A stretch of 64,000 nucleotides of DNA from Nocardioides sp. SYSU D00038 (GCF_016924665.1 NZ_JAFFJT010000024.1:124001-188000); one strand, 5' to 3'. Positions 1 through 9,479 are shown, counted from the first letter of the stretch. A program made the numbers and translations. The notes: a model not told the origin generated them from the sequence alone.

Positions 1-315
1 CAGCACGGCCGCGCCCACGGTGGCGCGGGGGTTGAACCGGATGATGCGGAAGGCGCCGTCGTACATGTCGCCCAGCGAGAGCGGGCGCAGCGCGATCGCA
101 CCCGGCTTGTGGGCCGCACCCAGCATGCCGGGCGGTGGGGCCCAGCCCCCCGCCGGCGGCGGGGGAGGGTACGCCGCGGGGGCGGCCCACCCGGGCGGGG
201 GCGCCGGCTGGTGCGTGGGTGGGGCCACGTGGCCGGGCGGCGGGTAGGCCGGGGGGCCGGGCGGAGGCGGCTGGCTCCCGGGGGGCGGGAAGGCCCCTCC
301 TCCAGGGTCGGACAT
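1..315 (-). CDS. Pro-rich N-terminus of a membrane protein (partial, 3' end outside window)
   Basis: The first 105 codons of a minus-strand gene are present; the rest lies left of the window. After the ATG at 315 about 70 residues are rich in Pro, Gly and Ala with repeated PPP runs. A conserved-looking segment follows (KPGAIALRPLSLGDMYDGAF, then RIIRFNPRATVGAAVL). In actinobacteria this arrangement, a cytosolic Pro-rich tail leading into LRPLxLGDxxDGAF, is typical of multi-pass membrane proteins with a glycerophosphodiesterase-type membrane domain; the membrane part itself is not visible here. A purine-rich GGGACGAGG lies just before the ATG. Function not assigned. Confidence 0.7.
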   Translation of the reverse strand, partial: MSDPGGGAFPPPGSQPPPPGPPAYPPPGHVAPPTHQPAPPPGWAAPAAYPPPPPAGGWAPPPGMLGAAHKPGAIALRPLSLGDMYDGAFRIIRFNPRATVGAAVL

Positions 316-432
316 CCTCGTCCCTTCGACCGACACGACCGGGCGGGTCCCGGCGCCGCCCATCCTGTCAGGTCCGGCGGAGCGGCACCGAGGGTCGCCG
401 AGGTGTCCGGCGCGCCGGGTTCGGCGAGGGGC

Positions 433-924
433 TCAGCGCCGGCTGAGGTGGGAGGGCAGCACGCAGGCGGTGTCGAGGCCGAGCACCCGGTTGAGCCGGC
501 CGAACGCGATCCACGAGCCCAGGCACATCGACAGCTCGACGATCTCGCGGTCGGAGTAGTGGGTCTTCATCCGGGTCCAGAACCCGTCGTCGAGGCCGTG
601 GTGGTCGAGCGCGTAGCGCTCGGCGTACTCGGCGGCCAGCCGGGTGCGCTCGTCGAAGGCCTGGGTGGTGCGCCAGCCCTTGACCGCGTCGTCGAAGCCG
701 TCCTCGACCTTGACGCCGTCGCGCTCGGTGCGCCAGTCCTGGCAGAACAGGCACCCGTTGAGCTGCGCGATCCGCAGCCGGGCCGCCTCGAACTCGCGCA
801 GCCCCAGCGTGGTGTGCTCGTAGACGCTCTGGGCGAACGCCGCGGCCGCCGGGCCGATGCCGGGGACCATCGAGCCCCAGACGTGGACGATGGGGTCGGC
901 GCCCTCGGGGATGTCGATGATCAT
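433..924 (-). CDS. carboxymuconolactone decarboxylase family protein
   Basis: 163 aa. The AhpD/CMD-like core is seen in the helix ending LNGCLFCQDW (residues about 58-67), the family's C-x2-C redox or active-site motif, followed by a helical region with EIVELSMCLGSWIAFGRLNR. Such small all-alpha proteins act as decarboxylases, isomerases or alkylhydroperoxidase-like thiol enzymes; the substrate cannot be told. The ATG at 924 overlaps the stop of the upstream dehydrogenase by 4 nt (ATGA), so the two are translationally coupled, and a GGAAGG sits 8 nt upstream. The pair probably works in one catabolic step sequence. Longer in-frame extensions in this region are shadows of the dehydrogenase. Confidence 0.85.
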   Translation of the reverse strand: MIIDIPEGADPIVHVWGSMVPGIGPAAAAFAQSVYEHTTLGLREFEAARLRIAQLNGCLFCQDWRTERDGVKVEDGFDDAVKGWRTTQAFDERTRLAAEYAERYALDHHGLDDGFWTRMKTHYSDREIVELSMCLGSWIAFGRLNRVLGLDTACVLPSHLSRR

Positions 925-2048
925 GCGCTGGTCCTTCCGATGCGGCCCACGGGGGGAGAGAGGGGTACGTCGAGCCCGTCGTAGAGGCCCGGCTCCGCGG
1001 CGAGCAGCCACGGGACGGCGTTGACCAGCCGGTTGGCGGCGGTGGCGTTGCCCCCGGCGGCGCGGTTGCCGCCCTCGTCGGTGGCCTCCACGTTGACCAC
1101 GATCCGGGGCCGGCCCTCGATCACGACCTGGTGGGCGCCGGCGCCGCCGTCGGGCGGCGTGGGCCAGTCGGGCGCCACGTCGGGGGCGATCCGGGTCACG
1201 TGCTCGACGACGATCACCGGCTCGCCGTCCACCACGCCCTGCACCTCGAAGCGCAGGGCACCCTGGGTGCCTGCCTCGAAGAGCCCCATCGCGTTGGTGA
1301 CGTCGTGCTCCAGCGGACGACGCTCCAGCGTCTCGCGCACCTCGTCGAGCTCGACGCCGAGCGCGCGGGCCACCAGCCGCACCTGCCCGCCCCACACCAT
1401 CGACGGGACGCCGGGCAGCACCATCGGGGGGTCGTAGTCCATGGGGTGCCCCATGCCGACCAGGTCGCGCACCGAGCCGGGGGCGTCGTAGGTGGAGTAG
1501 TCGAACACCTCCAGGCAGCGCACCTGCTCGACGGTGCCGGCCAGCGAGCCGACCAGCACCGGCAGCAGGTCGTTGCCCCAGCCGGGGTCGATGCCGCTGA
1601 CGAAGAGAGAGGCGCCGCCCGCACGGGCGGCGTCGAGCAGCGGGTCGCGCAGCGCGGTGGGCGCGCTGCGCGGGTCGTAGAGCGCGTAGACCGAGGGGGT
1701 CACCACGCTCGCCCCGGCGCGCAGGCACCGCTCCAGGTCGCGCACGGCGTCGTCGGGCCGCACGTCGCCGGACGCCGTGTAGGCGACCGCACCGCCAGCG
1801 GCCAGCGCGAGGGCGGCGTCGACGTCGGTGGTCGCCGCGACCCCGAGCGGCGCGTCGAGACCGGCGAGGTCGGCAGCGTCGCGGCCCGCCTTGGCGGGGT
1901 CGTGCACCAGCACGCCGGCCAGGCGCAGCCCGGGGTGCGCGGCGACCGCGCGGATCGCGGCGCGACCCATGTTGCCGGTGCCCCAGACGACCACCGGCGC
2001 CGGCGGGCCGCCCCCGGCAGCAAAATAGAACGTGTTCTCGTTTTGCAT
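921..2048 (-). CDS. dihydrodipicolinate reductase-like NAD(P)-dependent dehydrogenase
   Basis: 375 aa. The N-terminus after the ATG at 2048 reads into a Rossmann fold: VVVWGTGNMGRAAIRA (residues about 18-33, GxGxxG), then a DapB-like N-terminal half and a C-terminal half with SGIDPGWGNDLLPVLVGS. The family (DapB-like, sometimes named 2,4-diaminopentanoate dehydrogenase-like) reduces or deaminates small carbonyl or amine substrates; the true substrate is unknown. Start chosen because a TAGGGT box (2057-2062, minus strand) lies 8 nt upstream and nothing extends naturally beyond. It overlaps the CMD-like gene by 4 nt. A palindrome TAGAACGTGTTCTC falls in codons 4-8 and may be an operator. Confidence 0.8.
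   Translation of the reverse strand: MQNENTFYFAAGGGPPAPVVVWGTGNMGRAAIRAVAAHPGLRLAGVLVHDPAKAGRDAADLAGLDAPLGVAATTDVDAALALAAGGAVAYTASGDVRPDDAVRDLERCLRAGASVVTPSVYALYDPRSAPTALRDPLLDAARAGGASLFVSGIDPGWGNDLLPVLVGSLAGTVEQVRCLEVFDYSTYDAPGSVRDLVGMGHPMDYDPPMVLPGVPSMVWGGQVRLVARALGVELDEVRETLERRPLEHDVTNAMGLFEAGTQGALRFEVQGVVDGEPVIVVEHVTRIAPDVAPDWPTPPDGGAGAHQVVIEGRPRIVVNVEATDEGGNRAAGGNATAANRLVNAVPWLLAAEPGLYDGLDVPLSPPVGRIGRTSA
2026..2039. promoter_or_regulatory. candidate TetR-type operator TAGAACGTGTTCTC
   Basis: Imperfect 14-bp palindrome with AGAAC/GTTCT arms around a GT centre, just inside the start of the dehydrogenase gene. It resembles the TNNAACNNGTTNNA operators of KstR-type TetR regulators of lipid and steroid catabolism, except that the last base is C. 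Position just downstream of the likely transcription start would suit repression. Inference from a short motif only. Confidence 0.35.
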
Positions 2049-2056
2049 GGTGAGAG

Positions 2057-2062
2057 ACCCTA
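2057..2062 (-). promoter_or_regulatory. -10 box TAGGGT for the dehydrogenase/CMD operon
   Basis: On the minus strand TAGGGT ends 8 nt before the ATG at 2048, and no Shine-Dalgarno is present. This places the transcription start at or next to the start codon, that is, a leaderless or near-leaderless message. No convincing -35 box was seen. Confidence 0.45.
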
Positions 2063-2458
2063 GCCCACGGGGCGGGGAGGCGTCATCCGCCGGATTTGGC
2101 GCGTGCGCCGATCTCTGCCAAACTGTTCCGGTTGCTTCGGCGGGACTGCCGAGGTGCACCACATCTTGACTACTGAATCGCGTCTCCTGGTCCGAGCTCC
2201 TCGGACCGAGTCCTCGGTGGTCGGCGTGTGCGCTGCACCGTACTCCTCCGTCAGGGGGAGAGGGAGACCCGATCGGCCCGACGAACCGTCGGGCGCCACC
2301 CAACAAAGAGCAGGATCCAGGTCCTGTGTCGCGCACGGAAGTCAGCGCGACACGCCCGACCGCGGGGGTCGCTCGAGGGGGGTCAGCAGCAGGGCGGGAC
2401 CGACTCAGCCGGAGGACGTCCCCGACACGCGGTACGACGAGAAGGACGAGAGAGACCT
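2063..2458 (+). promoter_or_regulatory. S10 operon promoter and leader region
   Basis: About 400 bases without a gene, between the divergent dehydrogenase and rpsJ. A TTGACT (2165-2170) could serve as a -35 box, but no good -10 stands at the right distance. The leader holds a perfect hairpin with arms GCCCGAC (2276-2282) and GTCGGGC (2288-2294) around a 5-nt loop. It sits about 165 nt before rpsJ and could take part in attenuation or autogenous control. A purine-rich stretch (AAGGACGAGAGAG) precedes the rpsJ ATG. ORFs across this region have no protein-like sequence. Confidence 0.5.
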
Positions 2459-2767
2459 ATGGCGGGACAGAAGATCCGCATCAGGCTCAAGGCCTATGAC
2501 CACGAGGTGATCGACACCTCGGCACGCAAGATCGTGGACACCGTCACCCGCACGGGTGCTCGCGTCGCCGGCCCCGTGCCGCTGCCGACCGAGAAGAACG
2601 TGTACTGCGTCATCCGCTCGCCCCACAAGTACAAGGACTCGCGCGAGCACTTCGAGATGCGCACCCACAAGCGACTCATCGACATCATCGACCCGACGCC
2701 GAAGACCGTCGACTCGCTCATGCGGCTCGACCTGCCGGCCGGTGTCGACATCGAGATCAAGCTCTGA
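2459..2767 (+). CDS. rpsJ: 30S ribosomal protein S10
   Basis: 102 aa, full family length, beginning [19 protein letters not shown] and ending GVDIEIKL. S10 binds the 30S head and, as NusE, also takes part in transcription antitermination. It is the first gene of the S10 operon; rplC starts 10 nt after its stop. It follows a roughly 400-nt leader, so operon-wide control would act in front of it. Confidence 0.98.
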   Translation: MAGQKIRIRLKAYDHEVIDTSARKIVDTVTRTGARVAGPVPLPTEKNVYCVIRSPHKYKDSREHFEMRTHKRLIDIIDPTPKTVDSLMRLDLPAGVDIEIKL

Positions 2768-2777
2768 GGTTGACGAG

Positions 2778-3437
2778 ATGACCATCGAACGCAACGTGAA
2801 GGGCCTGCTGGGCACCAAGCTCGGCATGACCCAGCTCTGGGACGAGAACAACCGCATCGTCCCCGTGACCGTCGTCGCCGCCGGCACCAACGTGGTCACC
2901 CAGGTCCGCAAGCCCGAGGTCGACGGCTACAACGCCATCCAGGTCGGGTTCGGCGAGATCGACGGCCGGAAGGTGAACAAGCCGCGCGCCGGCCAGTTCA
3001 GCAAGGCCGAGGTCACCCCGCGCCGCCACCTGGCCGAGATCCGCACCGCCGACGCGGCGTCGTACACCGTGGGCCAGGAGCTCGCCGTCGACACCTTCGC
3101 CGCCGGCGAGGAGATCGACGTGACCGGCACCAGCAAGGGCAAGGGCTTCGCCGGTGTCATGAAGCGCCACGGCTTCGCCGGCGTGTCCGCCTCCCACGGT
3201 GCCCACCGCAACCACCGCAAGCCCGGTTCGATCGGCGCCTGCGCCACGCCGGGCCGCGTGTTCAAGGGCGTCCGCATGGCGGGCCGGATGGGCACGGACA
3301 CCGTGACCACCCAGAACCTCACCGTGCACGCCGTCGACGCCGAGAAGGGCCTGATCCTCGTGAAGGGCGCCATCCCCGGCCCCCGCGGCGGTCTCGTGGT
3401 CCTGCGCTCGGCCGCCAAGAAGACTCAGGAGGCCTGA
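2778..3437 (+). CDS. rplC: 50S ribosomal protein L3
   Basis: 219 aa. The start [19 protein letters not shown] is the canonical L3 N-terminus. The central signature [19 protein letters not shown] (about residues 115-133) and the following [15 protein letters not shown] form the loop that reaches toward the peptidyl-transferase centre. L3 is an early 50S assembly protein. It lies 10 nt after rpsJ and 2 nt before rplD. Confidence 0.98.
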   Translation: MTIERNVKGLLGTKLGMTQLWDENNRIVPVTVVAAGTNVVTQVRKPEVDGYNAIQVGFGEIDGRKVNKPRAGQFSKAEVTPRRHLAEIRTADAASYTVGQELAVDTFAAGEEIDVTGTSKGKGFAGVMKRHGFAGVSASHGAHRNHRKPGSIGACATPGRVFKGVRMAGRMGTDTVTTQNLTVHAVDAEKGLILVKGAIPGPRGGLVVLRSAAKKTQEA

Positions 3438-3439
3438 GC

Positions 3440-4384
3440 ATGGCTGCCCAGTCCAGTGTCAAGACCGTCGCCGTCGACCTCCCCGCGGAGATCTTCGACG
3501 CGAAGGTGAACGTGCCGCTGATCCACCAGGTCGTGGTGGCCCAGCAGGCCGCCGCCCGCCAGGGCACGCACGCCACCAAGACCCGCGGCGAGGTCCGCGG
3601 CGGTGGCCGCAAGCCCTACAAGCAGAAGGGCACCGGCCGGGCCCGCCAGGGCTCGACCCGCGCGCCGCAGTTCGCCGGTGGTGGCGTCGTCCACGGCCCG
3701 CAGCCGCGCAGCTACGACCAGCGGACCCCCAAGAAGATGAAGGCCGCCGCCCTCCGCGGTGCCCTCAGCGACCGGGCCCGCAACGAGCGCATCCACGTGG
3801 TCGAGAGCTTCGGGCTCGGCGACACCCCGTCCACCCGGACGGCGCTCGCCGGCCTCGCCTCGCTGAGCGACCGCAAGCGGTTCCTCGTCGTCCTCGAGCG
3901 CACCGACACCGTCACCTGGCTCTCGCTGCGCAACGCGCCGCAGGTGCACATCGTGGCCGTCGACCAGCTCAACACCTACGACGTGCTGGCCGCCGACGAC
4001 GTGGTCTTCACCCAGGGTGCCTACGACGCGTTCGTGAGCGGCTCGGCCAAGGCCTCCGCCCGCCCGGCCACCGTCACCACGGCCCCGGCCGACGACGCGG
4101 TCGCCGAGCCCACGGCGTTCGCCGCCGAGGCTCCCGCCGCCGAGCCGGCCACCGAGACCGCCGAGGTCGAGGAGAAGCCGCTGCCGAAGGGCGCCAAGGC
4201 GCCGCTGAAGAGCGGCAAGAACCCCAAGGGCTACGAGATCAAGGGCAACGCCGACTCGGGTCTCTACCACGAGCCCGACGGCCAGTGGTACGACGCCACG
4301 GTCGCGGAGTTCTGGTTCAAGTCCGCCGAGGACGCCGAGGCCGCTGGCTTCACGCGCGCCGGTGAGAAGGAGGACGACAAGTGA
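3440..4384 (+). CDS. rplD: 50S ribosomal protein L4 with C-terminal extra domain
   Basis: 314 aa, about 100 longer than ordinary L4. Residues 1-205 are L4: the 23S-binding loop with [19 protein letters not shown] (54-72) and the C-terminal Rossmann-like part. Residues 206-262 are an Ala/Pro/Glu linker. Residues 264-306 form a compact module ([19 protein letters not shown], then [19 protein letters not shown]) like the short C-terminal 'sunset' domain found on other actinobacterial proteins. AGGAGG precedes the ATG, and the stop overlaps the GTG start of rplW (GTGA). L4 lines the exit tunnel; the role of the added domain is unknown. Confidence 0.95.
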   Translation: MAAQSSVKTVAVDLPAEIFDAKVNVPLIHQVVVAQQAAARQGTHATKTRGEVRGGGRKPYKQKGTGRARQGSTRAPQFAGGGVVHGPQPRSYDQRTPKKMKAAALRGALSDRARNERIHVVESFGLGDTPSTRTALAGLASLSDRKRFLVVLERTDTVTWLSLRNAPQVHIVAVDQLNTYDVLAADDVVFTQGAYDAFVSGSAKASARPATVTTAPADDAVAEPTAFAAEAPAAEPATETAEVEEKPLPKGAKAPLKSGKNPKGYEIKGNADSGLYHEPDGQWYDATVAEFWFKSAEDAEAAGFTRAGEKEDDK

Positions 4385-4686
4385 GCACCCTGCACAAGGA
4401 CCACCGCGACATCCTGATCGCGCCGGTGGTGTCGGAGAAGAGCTACGGCCTCCTCGACGCCAACAAGTACACCTTCCTGGTGCACCCGGAGGCGAACAAG
4501 ACCGAGATCAAGATCGCGGTCGAGAAGGTGTTCAACGTCAAGGTCACCTCCGTCAACACGCTCAACCGCCAGGGCAAGACGCGCCGCACGCGCAACGGCC
4601 TGGGCAAGCGCAAGGACACCAAGCGCGCGATCGTCAGCCTCGCCGAGGGCCACCGCATCGACATCTTCGGGGGCCCGGTCTCCTGA
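4381..4686 (+). CDS. rplW: 50S ribosomal protein L23
   Basis: 101 aa, full length, with the L23 hallmarks [20 protein letters not shown] near the N-terminus and [21 protein letters not shown]23 sits at the tunnel exit and docks SRP and trigger factor. The GTG start is chosen because it overlaps the rplD stop (GTGA), so translation is coupled to L4. Confidence 0.97.
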   Translation: MSTLHKDHRDILIAPVVSEKSYGLLDANKYTFLVHPEANKTEIKIAVEKVFNVKVTSVNTLNRQGKTRRTRNGLGKRKDTKRAIVSLAEGHRIDIFGGPVS

Positions 4687-4709
4687 CCGGTCTCTGAGAG
4701 GGAACAGAC

Positions 4710-5546
4710 ATGGCTATCCGCAAGTACAAGCCGACCACCCCGGGCCGTCGTGGCTCCTCGGTGGCCGACTTCGTCGAGATCACCCGGACCACCCCGGAGA
4801 AGTCGCTGACGCGTCCGCTGCCCAAGAAGGGCGGCCGCAACAACCAGGGCCGGATCACCACCCGGCACCAGGGTGGCGGTCACAAGCGGGCCTACCGCGT
4901 CATCGACTTCCGTCGCTACGACAAGGACGGGGTGCCGGCCAAGGTCGCTCACATCGAGTACGACCCCAACCGCACCGCGCGCATCGCGCTCCTGCACTAC
5001 GTCGACGGCGAGAAGCGCTACATCATCGCGCCGAAGGACCTGACGCAGGGGACGCCGGTCGAGTCGGGCCCCAACGCCGACATCAAGCCGGGCAACAACC
5101 TGCCGCTGCGCAACATCCCCGTCGGCACGACGATCCACTGCGTCGAGCTGCGGCCCGGCGGCGGTGCCAAGATCGCCCGGTCCGCCGGCAACAGCGCCCA
5201 GCTGGTCGCCCGCGAGGGCTCCCGCGCGACGCTGCGCATGCCCTCGGGCGAGATGCGCTTCGTCGACGTGCGCTGCCGCGCCACCGTCGGTGAGGTCGGC
5301 AACGCCGAGCAGTCCAACATCAACTGGGGCAAGGCCGGCCGGATGCGCTGGAAGGGCAAGCGCCCGACCGTCCGCGGTGTCGTCATGAACCCGGTCGACC
5401 ACCCGCACGGTGGTGGTGAGGGCAAGACGTCCGGTGGTCGCCACCCGGTCTCGCCCTGGGGCAAGCCCGAGGGTCGCACCCGCAAGCGCAAGGCGAGCGA
5501 CTCCCAGATCATCCGTCGTCGCAAGTCCGGCAAGGGTAGGAAGTAA
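4710..5546 (+). CDS. rplB: 50S ribosomal protein L2
   Basis: 278 aa, standard length. It starts [18 protein letters not shown] and contains [23 protein letters not shown] basic segments and the C-terminal [14 protein letters not shown], whose conserved His lies close to the peptidyl-transferase centre. L2 is essential for subunit association. GAGAGGGAAC acts as a ribosome binding site before the ATG; rpsS begins 5 nt after the TAA. Confidence 0.98.
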   Translation: MAIRKYKPTTPGRRGSSVADFVEITRTTPEKSLTRPLPKKGGRNNQGRITTRHQGGGHKRAYRVIDFRRYDKDGVPAKVAHIEYDPNRTARIALLHYVDGEKRYIIAPKDLTQGTPVESGPNADIKPGNNLPLRNIPVGTTIHCVELRPGGGAKIARSAGNSAQLVAREGSRATLRMPSGEMRFVDVRCRATVGEVGNAEQSNINWGKAGRMRWKGKRPTVRGVVMNPVDHPHGGGEGKTSGGRHPVSPWGKPEGRTRKRKASDSQIIRRRKSGKGRK

Positions 5547-5551
5547 CTGAG

Positions 5552-5833
5552 ATGCCTCGCAGCCTGAAGAAGGGCCCCTTCATCGACGACCACCTCCAGA
5601 AGAAGGTGGACGCCGAGAACGAGAAGGGCAGCCACAACGTCATCAAGACGTGGTCGCGCCGCTCGATGATCGTGCCGGACATGATCGGTCACACGATCGC
5701 CGTGCACGACGGCCGCAAGCACGTCCCCGTGTTCGTCACCGACTCGATGGTCGGTCACAAGCTGGGCGAGTTCGCCCCGACCCGCACCTACCGCGGGCAC
5801 GTCAAGGAAGACCGGAAGGGACGCCGTCGATGA
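5552..5833 (+). CDS. rpsS: 30S ribosomal protein S19
   Basis: 93 aa, full length, starting [15 protein letters not shown] and containing [20 protein letters not shown] and [13 protein letters not shown]19 lies in the 30S head next to S13. Its stop overlaps the rplV start by 4 nt (ATGA). Confidence 0.98.
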   Translation: MPRSLKKGPFIDDHLQKKVDAENEKGSHNVIKTWSRRSMIVPDMIGHTIAVHDGRKHVPVFVTDSMVGHKLGEFAPTRTYRGHVKEDRKGRRR

Positions 5834-6270
5834 GCACCACCGAGCGCCAGCGCATCAGCGCCCGCCGTGAGTCGCTGCTCGGCGAGGAGCCGGGCGCGTT
5901 CGCGAGCGCGCGCTTCACGCGGATCACGCCGCTGAAGGCCCGCCGGGTCGTCGACCTGGTCCGCGGCCTGCCCGTGGACGAGGCTCTCTCGCTCCTGCAG
6001 TTCGCCCCGCAGGCGGCGTCCGAGACCGTCTACAAGGTCCTCGAGAGCGCCGTCGCCAACGCCGAGACCACCGAGGGCCTCGACCGCAACGACCTGGTCG
6101 TGTCGGTCGCCATGGTCGACGAGGGTCCGACGATGAAGCGGTGGCGTCCGCGCGCCCAGGGCCGCGCCACGCGGATCAACAAGCGCACGAGCCACATCAC
6201 CCTGGTCGTCCAGCCCGCAGCCGTCGCGGCCGCGAAGAAGGCGACCCGGAAGAACGGAAAGAGTGCCTGA
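5830..6270 (+). CDS. rplV: 50S ribosomal protein L22
   Basis: 146 aa, slightly long because of a 25-residue N-terminal extension ([20 protein letters not shown]) before the family start near [20 protein letters not shown]. The tunnel-constriction loop is represented by [18 protein letters not shown]; changes there are associated with macrolide resistance in other bacteria. ATG overlaps rpsS (ATGA) and the stop overlaps rpsC by 1 nt (TGATG). Confidence 0.97.
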   Translation: MSTTERQRISARRESLLGEEPGAFASARFTRITPLKARRVVDLVRGLPVDEALSLLQFAPQAASETVYKVLESAVANAETTEGLDRNDLVVSVAMVDEGPTMKRWRPRAQGRATRINKRTSHITLVVQPAAVAAAKKATRKNGKSA

Positions 6271-7124
6271 TGGGCCAGAAGATCAACCCGAACGGCTTCC
6301 GCCTCGGCATCAGCACGGACCACAAGTCCCGCTGGTACGCCGACAAGCTGTACAAGTCCTACGTCGGCGAGGACGTCGCGATCCGCAAGCTGCTCTCCAA
6401 GGGCATGGAGCGGGCCGGCATCGCCAAGGTGGAGATCGAGCGCACCCGTGACCGCGTGCGCGTCGACATTCACACCGCCCGTCCGGGCATCGTCATCGGT
6501 CGCCGTGGCGCCGAGGCCGACCGGATCCGCGGCGAGCTGGAGAAGCTCACCGGCAAGCAGGTCCAGCTGAACATCCTCGAGGTCAAGAACCCCGAGGTCG
6601 ACGCCCAGCTGGTCGCCCAGGGCGTCGCCGAGCAGCTCTCCGGCCGCGTGCAGTTCCGCCGGGCGATGCGCAAGGCGATGCAGACCACGATGCGCTCCGG
6701 TGCCAAGGGCATCCGGATCCAGTGCTCGGGTCGCCTCAACGGTGCCGAGATGTCGCGCACCGAGTTCTACCGCGAGGGCCGCGTGCCCCTGCACACCCTG
6801 CGCGCCGACATCGACTACGGCTTCTACGAGGCCCGCACGACCTTCGGCCGGATCGGCGTGAAGGTCTGGATCTACAAGGGCGAGGTCGCCGGCACCCGTG
6901 CCGAGCGCCAGGCCCAGGCCGCCGCGCGCGCCGGCGTCCCCGGTCGCGGCGGTCGCCCCCAGCGTGGTGGCGAGCGCGGCGGCGAGCGGCCGAGCCGCGG
7001 CTCGCGCCCGACGCGTGCCGACCGCGGCGACCGCGCCGGCGACGGCGCCCCGGCCGTGACCGAGGCTCCGGCCGGCGGCGACACCGCCCAGGCCACCACC
7101 CCGGCAGAGACCCAGGAGGGCTGA
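6270..7124 (+). CDS. rpsC: 30S ribosomal protein S3 with basic/acidic tail
   Basis: 284 aa. The N-terminus [20 protein letters not shown] and the KH domain with [19 protein letters not shown] (about residues 72-90) identify S3, which forms the mRNA entry site and helicase with S4 and S5. After about residue 212 the protein continues as a low-complexity Arg/Gly-rich then Ala/Thr/Glu-rich tail of about 70 residues, a common actinobacterial extension. Starts inside the rplV stop. Confidence 0.97.
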   Translation: MGQKINPNGFRLGISTDHKSRWYADKLYKSYVGEDVAIRKLLSKGMERAGIAKVEIERTRDRVRVDIHTARPGIVIGRRGAEADRIRGELEKLTGKQVQLNILEVKNPEVDAQLVAQGVAEQLSGRVQFRRAMRKAMQTTMRSGAKGIRIQCSGRLNGAEMSRTEFYREGRVPLHTLRADIDYGFYEARTTFGRIGVKVWIYKGEVAGTRAERQAQAAARAGVPGRGGRPQRGGERGGERPSRGSRPTRADRGDRAGDGAPAVTEAPAGGDTAQATTPAETQEG

Positions 7125-7127
7125 CCC

Positions 7128-7547
7128 ATGCTGATGCCCCGTCGTGTCAAGCACCGCAAGCAGCACCACCCCAAGCGGACCGGTGCTGCCAAGGGAGGCA
7201 CGAAGCTCGCCTTCGGCGACTTCGGCATCCAGGCGATCGAGGGTCACTACGTGACCAACCGGCAGATCGAGTCGGCGCGTATCGCCATGACCCGTCACAT
7301 CAAGCGTGGCGGCAAGGTGTGGATCAACATCTACCCCGACCGCCCGCTGACCAAGAAGCCCGCCGAGACCCGCATGGGCTCCGGCAAGGGCTCGCCGGAG
7401 TGGTGGGTCGCGAACGTCAAGCCCGGTCGGGTGATGTTCGAGCTCTCCGGTGTGACCGAGGACGTCGCCCGCGAGGCCATGCGCCGGGCGATCCACAAGC
7501 TCCCGATGAAGTGCCGCTTCATCACCCGTGAGGCAGGTGAGTTCTGA
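7128..7547 (+). CDS. rplP: 50S ribosomal protein L16
   Basis: 139 aa, full length, starting [20 protein letters not shown] and containing [20 protein letters not shown]. The conserved Arg in [13 protein letters not shown] is the residue hydroxylated in some bacteria. L16 organises the A site and peptidyl-transferase region. The TGA overlaps the ATG of rpmC by 1 nt. Confidence 0.98.
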   Translation: MLMPRRVKHRKQHHPKRTGAAKGGTKLAFGDFGIQAIEGHYVTNRQIESARIAMTRHIKRGGKVWINIYPDRPLTKKPAETRMGSGKGSPEWWVANVKPGRVMFELSGVTEDVAREAMRRAIHKLPMKCRFITREAGEF

Positions 7548-7798
7548 TGGCCAACGGCATCAAGGCGAACGAGCTCGACGAGCTGAACGAGGTCGACCTC
7601 GAGGCGCGGCTCCGCGAGGCCAAGGAGGAGCTGTTCAACCTGCGCTTCCAGGCCGCGACGGGTCAGCTCGAGAGCCACGGCCGGCTCCGCACGGTCAAGA
7701 AGGACATCGCCCGGATCTACACCGTGGTGCGCGAGCGCGAGCTCGGCATCCGGACCGCCCCGGGCGCGACGAACGAGGACGAGGATGGTGCCGCATGA
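7547..7798 (+). CDS. rpmC: 50S ribosomal protein L29
   Basis: 83 aa, a little longer than the usual 63-70 because of an acidic tail ([14 protein letters not shown]). The two-helix core is seen in [20 protein letters not shown] and [20 protein letters not shown]29 contacts L23 near the tunnel exit. Overlaps rplP and rpsQ at both ends. Confidence 0.95.
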   Translation: MANGIKANELDELNEVDLEARLREAKEELFNLRFQAATGQLESHGRLRTVKKDIARIYTVVRERELGIRTAPGATNEDEDGAA

Positions 7799-8073
7799 GC
7801 GACGCGGCGGAGAAGACGAGCGAGCGCAACGCCCGCAAGGTCCGTGAGGGCCTGGTGGTCAGCGACAAGATGGACAAGACCGTGGTCGTGTCCGTCGAGG
7901 ACCGCGTCAAGCACGCGCTCTACGGCAAGGTGCTGCGCCGCACGAGCAAGCTCAAGGCGCACGACGAGCAGAACGCCTGCGGCATCGGCGACCGGGTCCT
8001 CCTCATGGAGACCCGTCCGCTGTCGGCCACCAAGCGCTGGCGCGTCGTCGAGATCCTCGAGAAGGCCAAGTAA
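7795..8073 (+). CDS. rpsQ: 30S ribosomal protein S17
   Basis: 92 aa. Core motif [20 protein letters not shown] and [19 protein letters not shown] are diagnostic of this OB-fold early 30S assembly protein. ATG overlaps the rpmC stop (ATGA). A 90-nt gap to rplN follows, which marks the traditional S10/spc operon junction; no clear promoter or terminator was seen in it. Confidence 0.97.
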   Translation: MSDAAEKTSERNARKVREGLVVSDKMDKTVVVSVEDRVKHALYGKVLRRTSKLKAHDEQNACGIGDRVLLMETRPLSATKRWRVVEILEKAK

Positions 8074-8163
8074 GCCCCACCCGGGTTCCGCCCGGACCAA
8101 CCACAGTTCGACCAGGCTCACGGCCCGCGAGGCCCTGAGAACCGGCTCGACAAGGAGAAACTG

Positions 8164-8532
8164 ATGATCCAGCAGGAGTCGCGACTCAAGGTCGCCGACA
8201 ACACCGGTGCGAAGGAGATCCTCTGCATCCGCGTGCTCGGCGGCTCGGGTCGGCGCTACGCCGGCATCGGCGACGTCATCGTTGCCACCGTGAAGGACGC
8301 GATCCCCGGTGGCAACGTCAAGAAGGGTGACGTCGTCAAGGCCGTGGTCGTGCGCACCGTCAAGGAGCGTCGTCGTCCCGACGGCTCCTACATCCGCTTC
8401 GACGAGAACGCCGCCGTCATCCTCAAGGCCGACGGCGAGCCGCGAGGCACCCGCATCTTCGGCCCCGTGGGCCGCGAGCTGCGCGAGAAGAAGTTCATGA
8501 AGATCATCTCGCTGGCCCCGGAGGTCCTGTGA
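8164..8532 (+). CDS. rplN: 50S ribosomal protein L14
   Basis: 122 aa, exact family length. [19 protein letters not shown] and [16 protein letters not shown] are the family ends. L14 forms an intersubunit bridge and is the docking site of RsfS. AAGGAG lies 6 nt before the ATG. First gene of the spc section. Confidence 0.98.
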   Translation: MIQQESRLKVADNTGAKEILCIRVLGGSGRRYAGIGDVIVATVKDAIPGGNVKKGDVVKAVVVRTVKERRRPDGSYIRFDENAAVILKADGEPRGTRIFGPVGRELREKKFMKIISLAPEVL

Positions 8533-8534
8533 CC

Positions 8535-8909
8535 ATGACCGAGAAGTCGAAGCCCCACGTGGGCATCAAGAAGGGCGACACCGTCAAGGTGATCGCCGGC
8601 AAGGACAAGGGTGCCGAGGGCAAGGTGATCCAGGTGCTCCGCGAGGAGCAGCGGGTGATCGTCGAGGGCGTCAACCGGGTGAAGAAGCACACCAAGGTCG
8701 TCAACCAGGGCGGTCGCGCCGGCAACACCGGCGGCATCGTCACGGCCGAGGCCCCCATCCACGTCTCCAACGTGATGCTGGTCGAGGGTGACGGCGTCAC
8801 CCGGATCGGCTACCGCCGCGAGGAGGTCACGAAGCGCCGCCCCGACGGGTCGACCTACAAGGCCCAGCGCAGCGTCCGCATCTCGCGCAAGACCGGCAAG
8901 GAAATCTGA
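8535..8909 (+). CDS. rplX: 50S ribosomal protein L24
   Basis: 124 aa. The KOW motif is seen in [19 protein letters not shown] near the N-terminus, then [12 protein letters not shown]. About 15 residues longer than many L24 proteins. Two starts are possible: GTG at 8529, which overlaps the rplN stop, and ATG at 8535. I prefer the ATG because the GGAGG at 8520-8524 is 10 nt away, against only 4 nt for the GTG. L24 is an assembly initiator of the 50S. Confidence 0.93.
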   Translation: MTEKSKPHVGIKKGDTVKVIAGKDKGAEGKVIQVLREEQRVIVEGVNRVKKHTKVVNQGGRAGNTGGIVTAEAPIHVSNVMLVEGDGVTRIGYRREEVTKRRPDGSTYKAQRSVRISRKTGKEI

Positions 8910-9478
8910 TGACCGAGACCCAGACCGCCACGGCGGCCCCGCGGCTCAAGACGCGCTACCGCGAGGAGATCATCCCCGCGCTGCGCTCGGAGTTCGAGAT
9001 CGCCAACATCATGCAGGTGCCCGGCCTGACCAAGATCGTGGTCAACATGGGCGTCGGCGAGGCCGCGCGCGACTCGAAGCTGATCGAGGGCGCCGTCCGC
9101 GACCTGACCGCGATCACCGGCCAGAAGCCGCTGGTGACCAAGGCCCGCAAGTCCATCGCGCAGTTCAAGCTGCGCGAGGGCATGCCGATCGGTGCGCACA
9201 CCACGCTGCGCGGCGACCGGATGTGGGAGTTCCTCGACCGGCTGCTGTCGCTCGCGCTGCCGCGCATCCGCGACTTCCGCGGCCTCTCGCCCAAGCAGTT
9301 CGACGGCAACGGCAACTACACCTTCGGTCTCACCGAGCAGGTGATGTTCCACGAGATCGACCAGGACAAGATCGACCGGTCGCGCGGCATGGACATCACG
9401 GTCGTCACGACGGCCACCAACGACGACCAGGGCCGGGCGCTCCTCAAGCACCTCGGCTTCCCGTTCAAGGAGAACTGA
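8909..9478 (+). CDS. rplE: 50S ribosomal protein L5
   Basis: 189 aa. The family signature runs from [20 protein letters not shown] through [20 protein letters not shown] to [21 protein letters not shown]5 binds 5S rRNA and contacts S13 across the subunit interface. Its ATG shares one base with the rplX stop, so translation is coupled. Confidence 0.98.
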   Translation: MTETQTATAAPRLKTRYREEIIPALRSEFEIANIMQVPGLTKIVVNMGVGEAARDSKLIEGAVRDLTAITGQKPLVTKARKSIAQFKLREGMPIGAHTTLRGDRMWEFLDRLLSLALPRIRDFRGLSPKQFDGNGNYTFGLTEQVMFHEIDQDKIDRSRGMDITVVTTATNDDQGRALLKHLGFPFKEN

Positions 9479-9479
9479 G

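Noticed and set aside
109..984. Long plus-strand frames (up to 291 aa) across the first kilobase
   Set aside because: They are Arg/Gly/Ala-rich readings opposite the partial Pro-rich gene and the CMD-like gene; no protein features.
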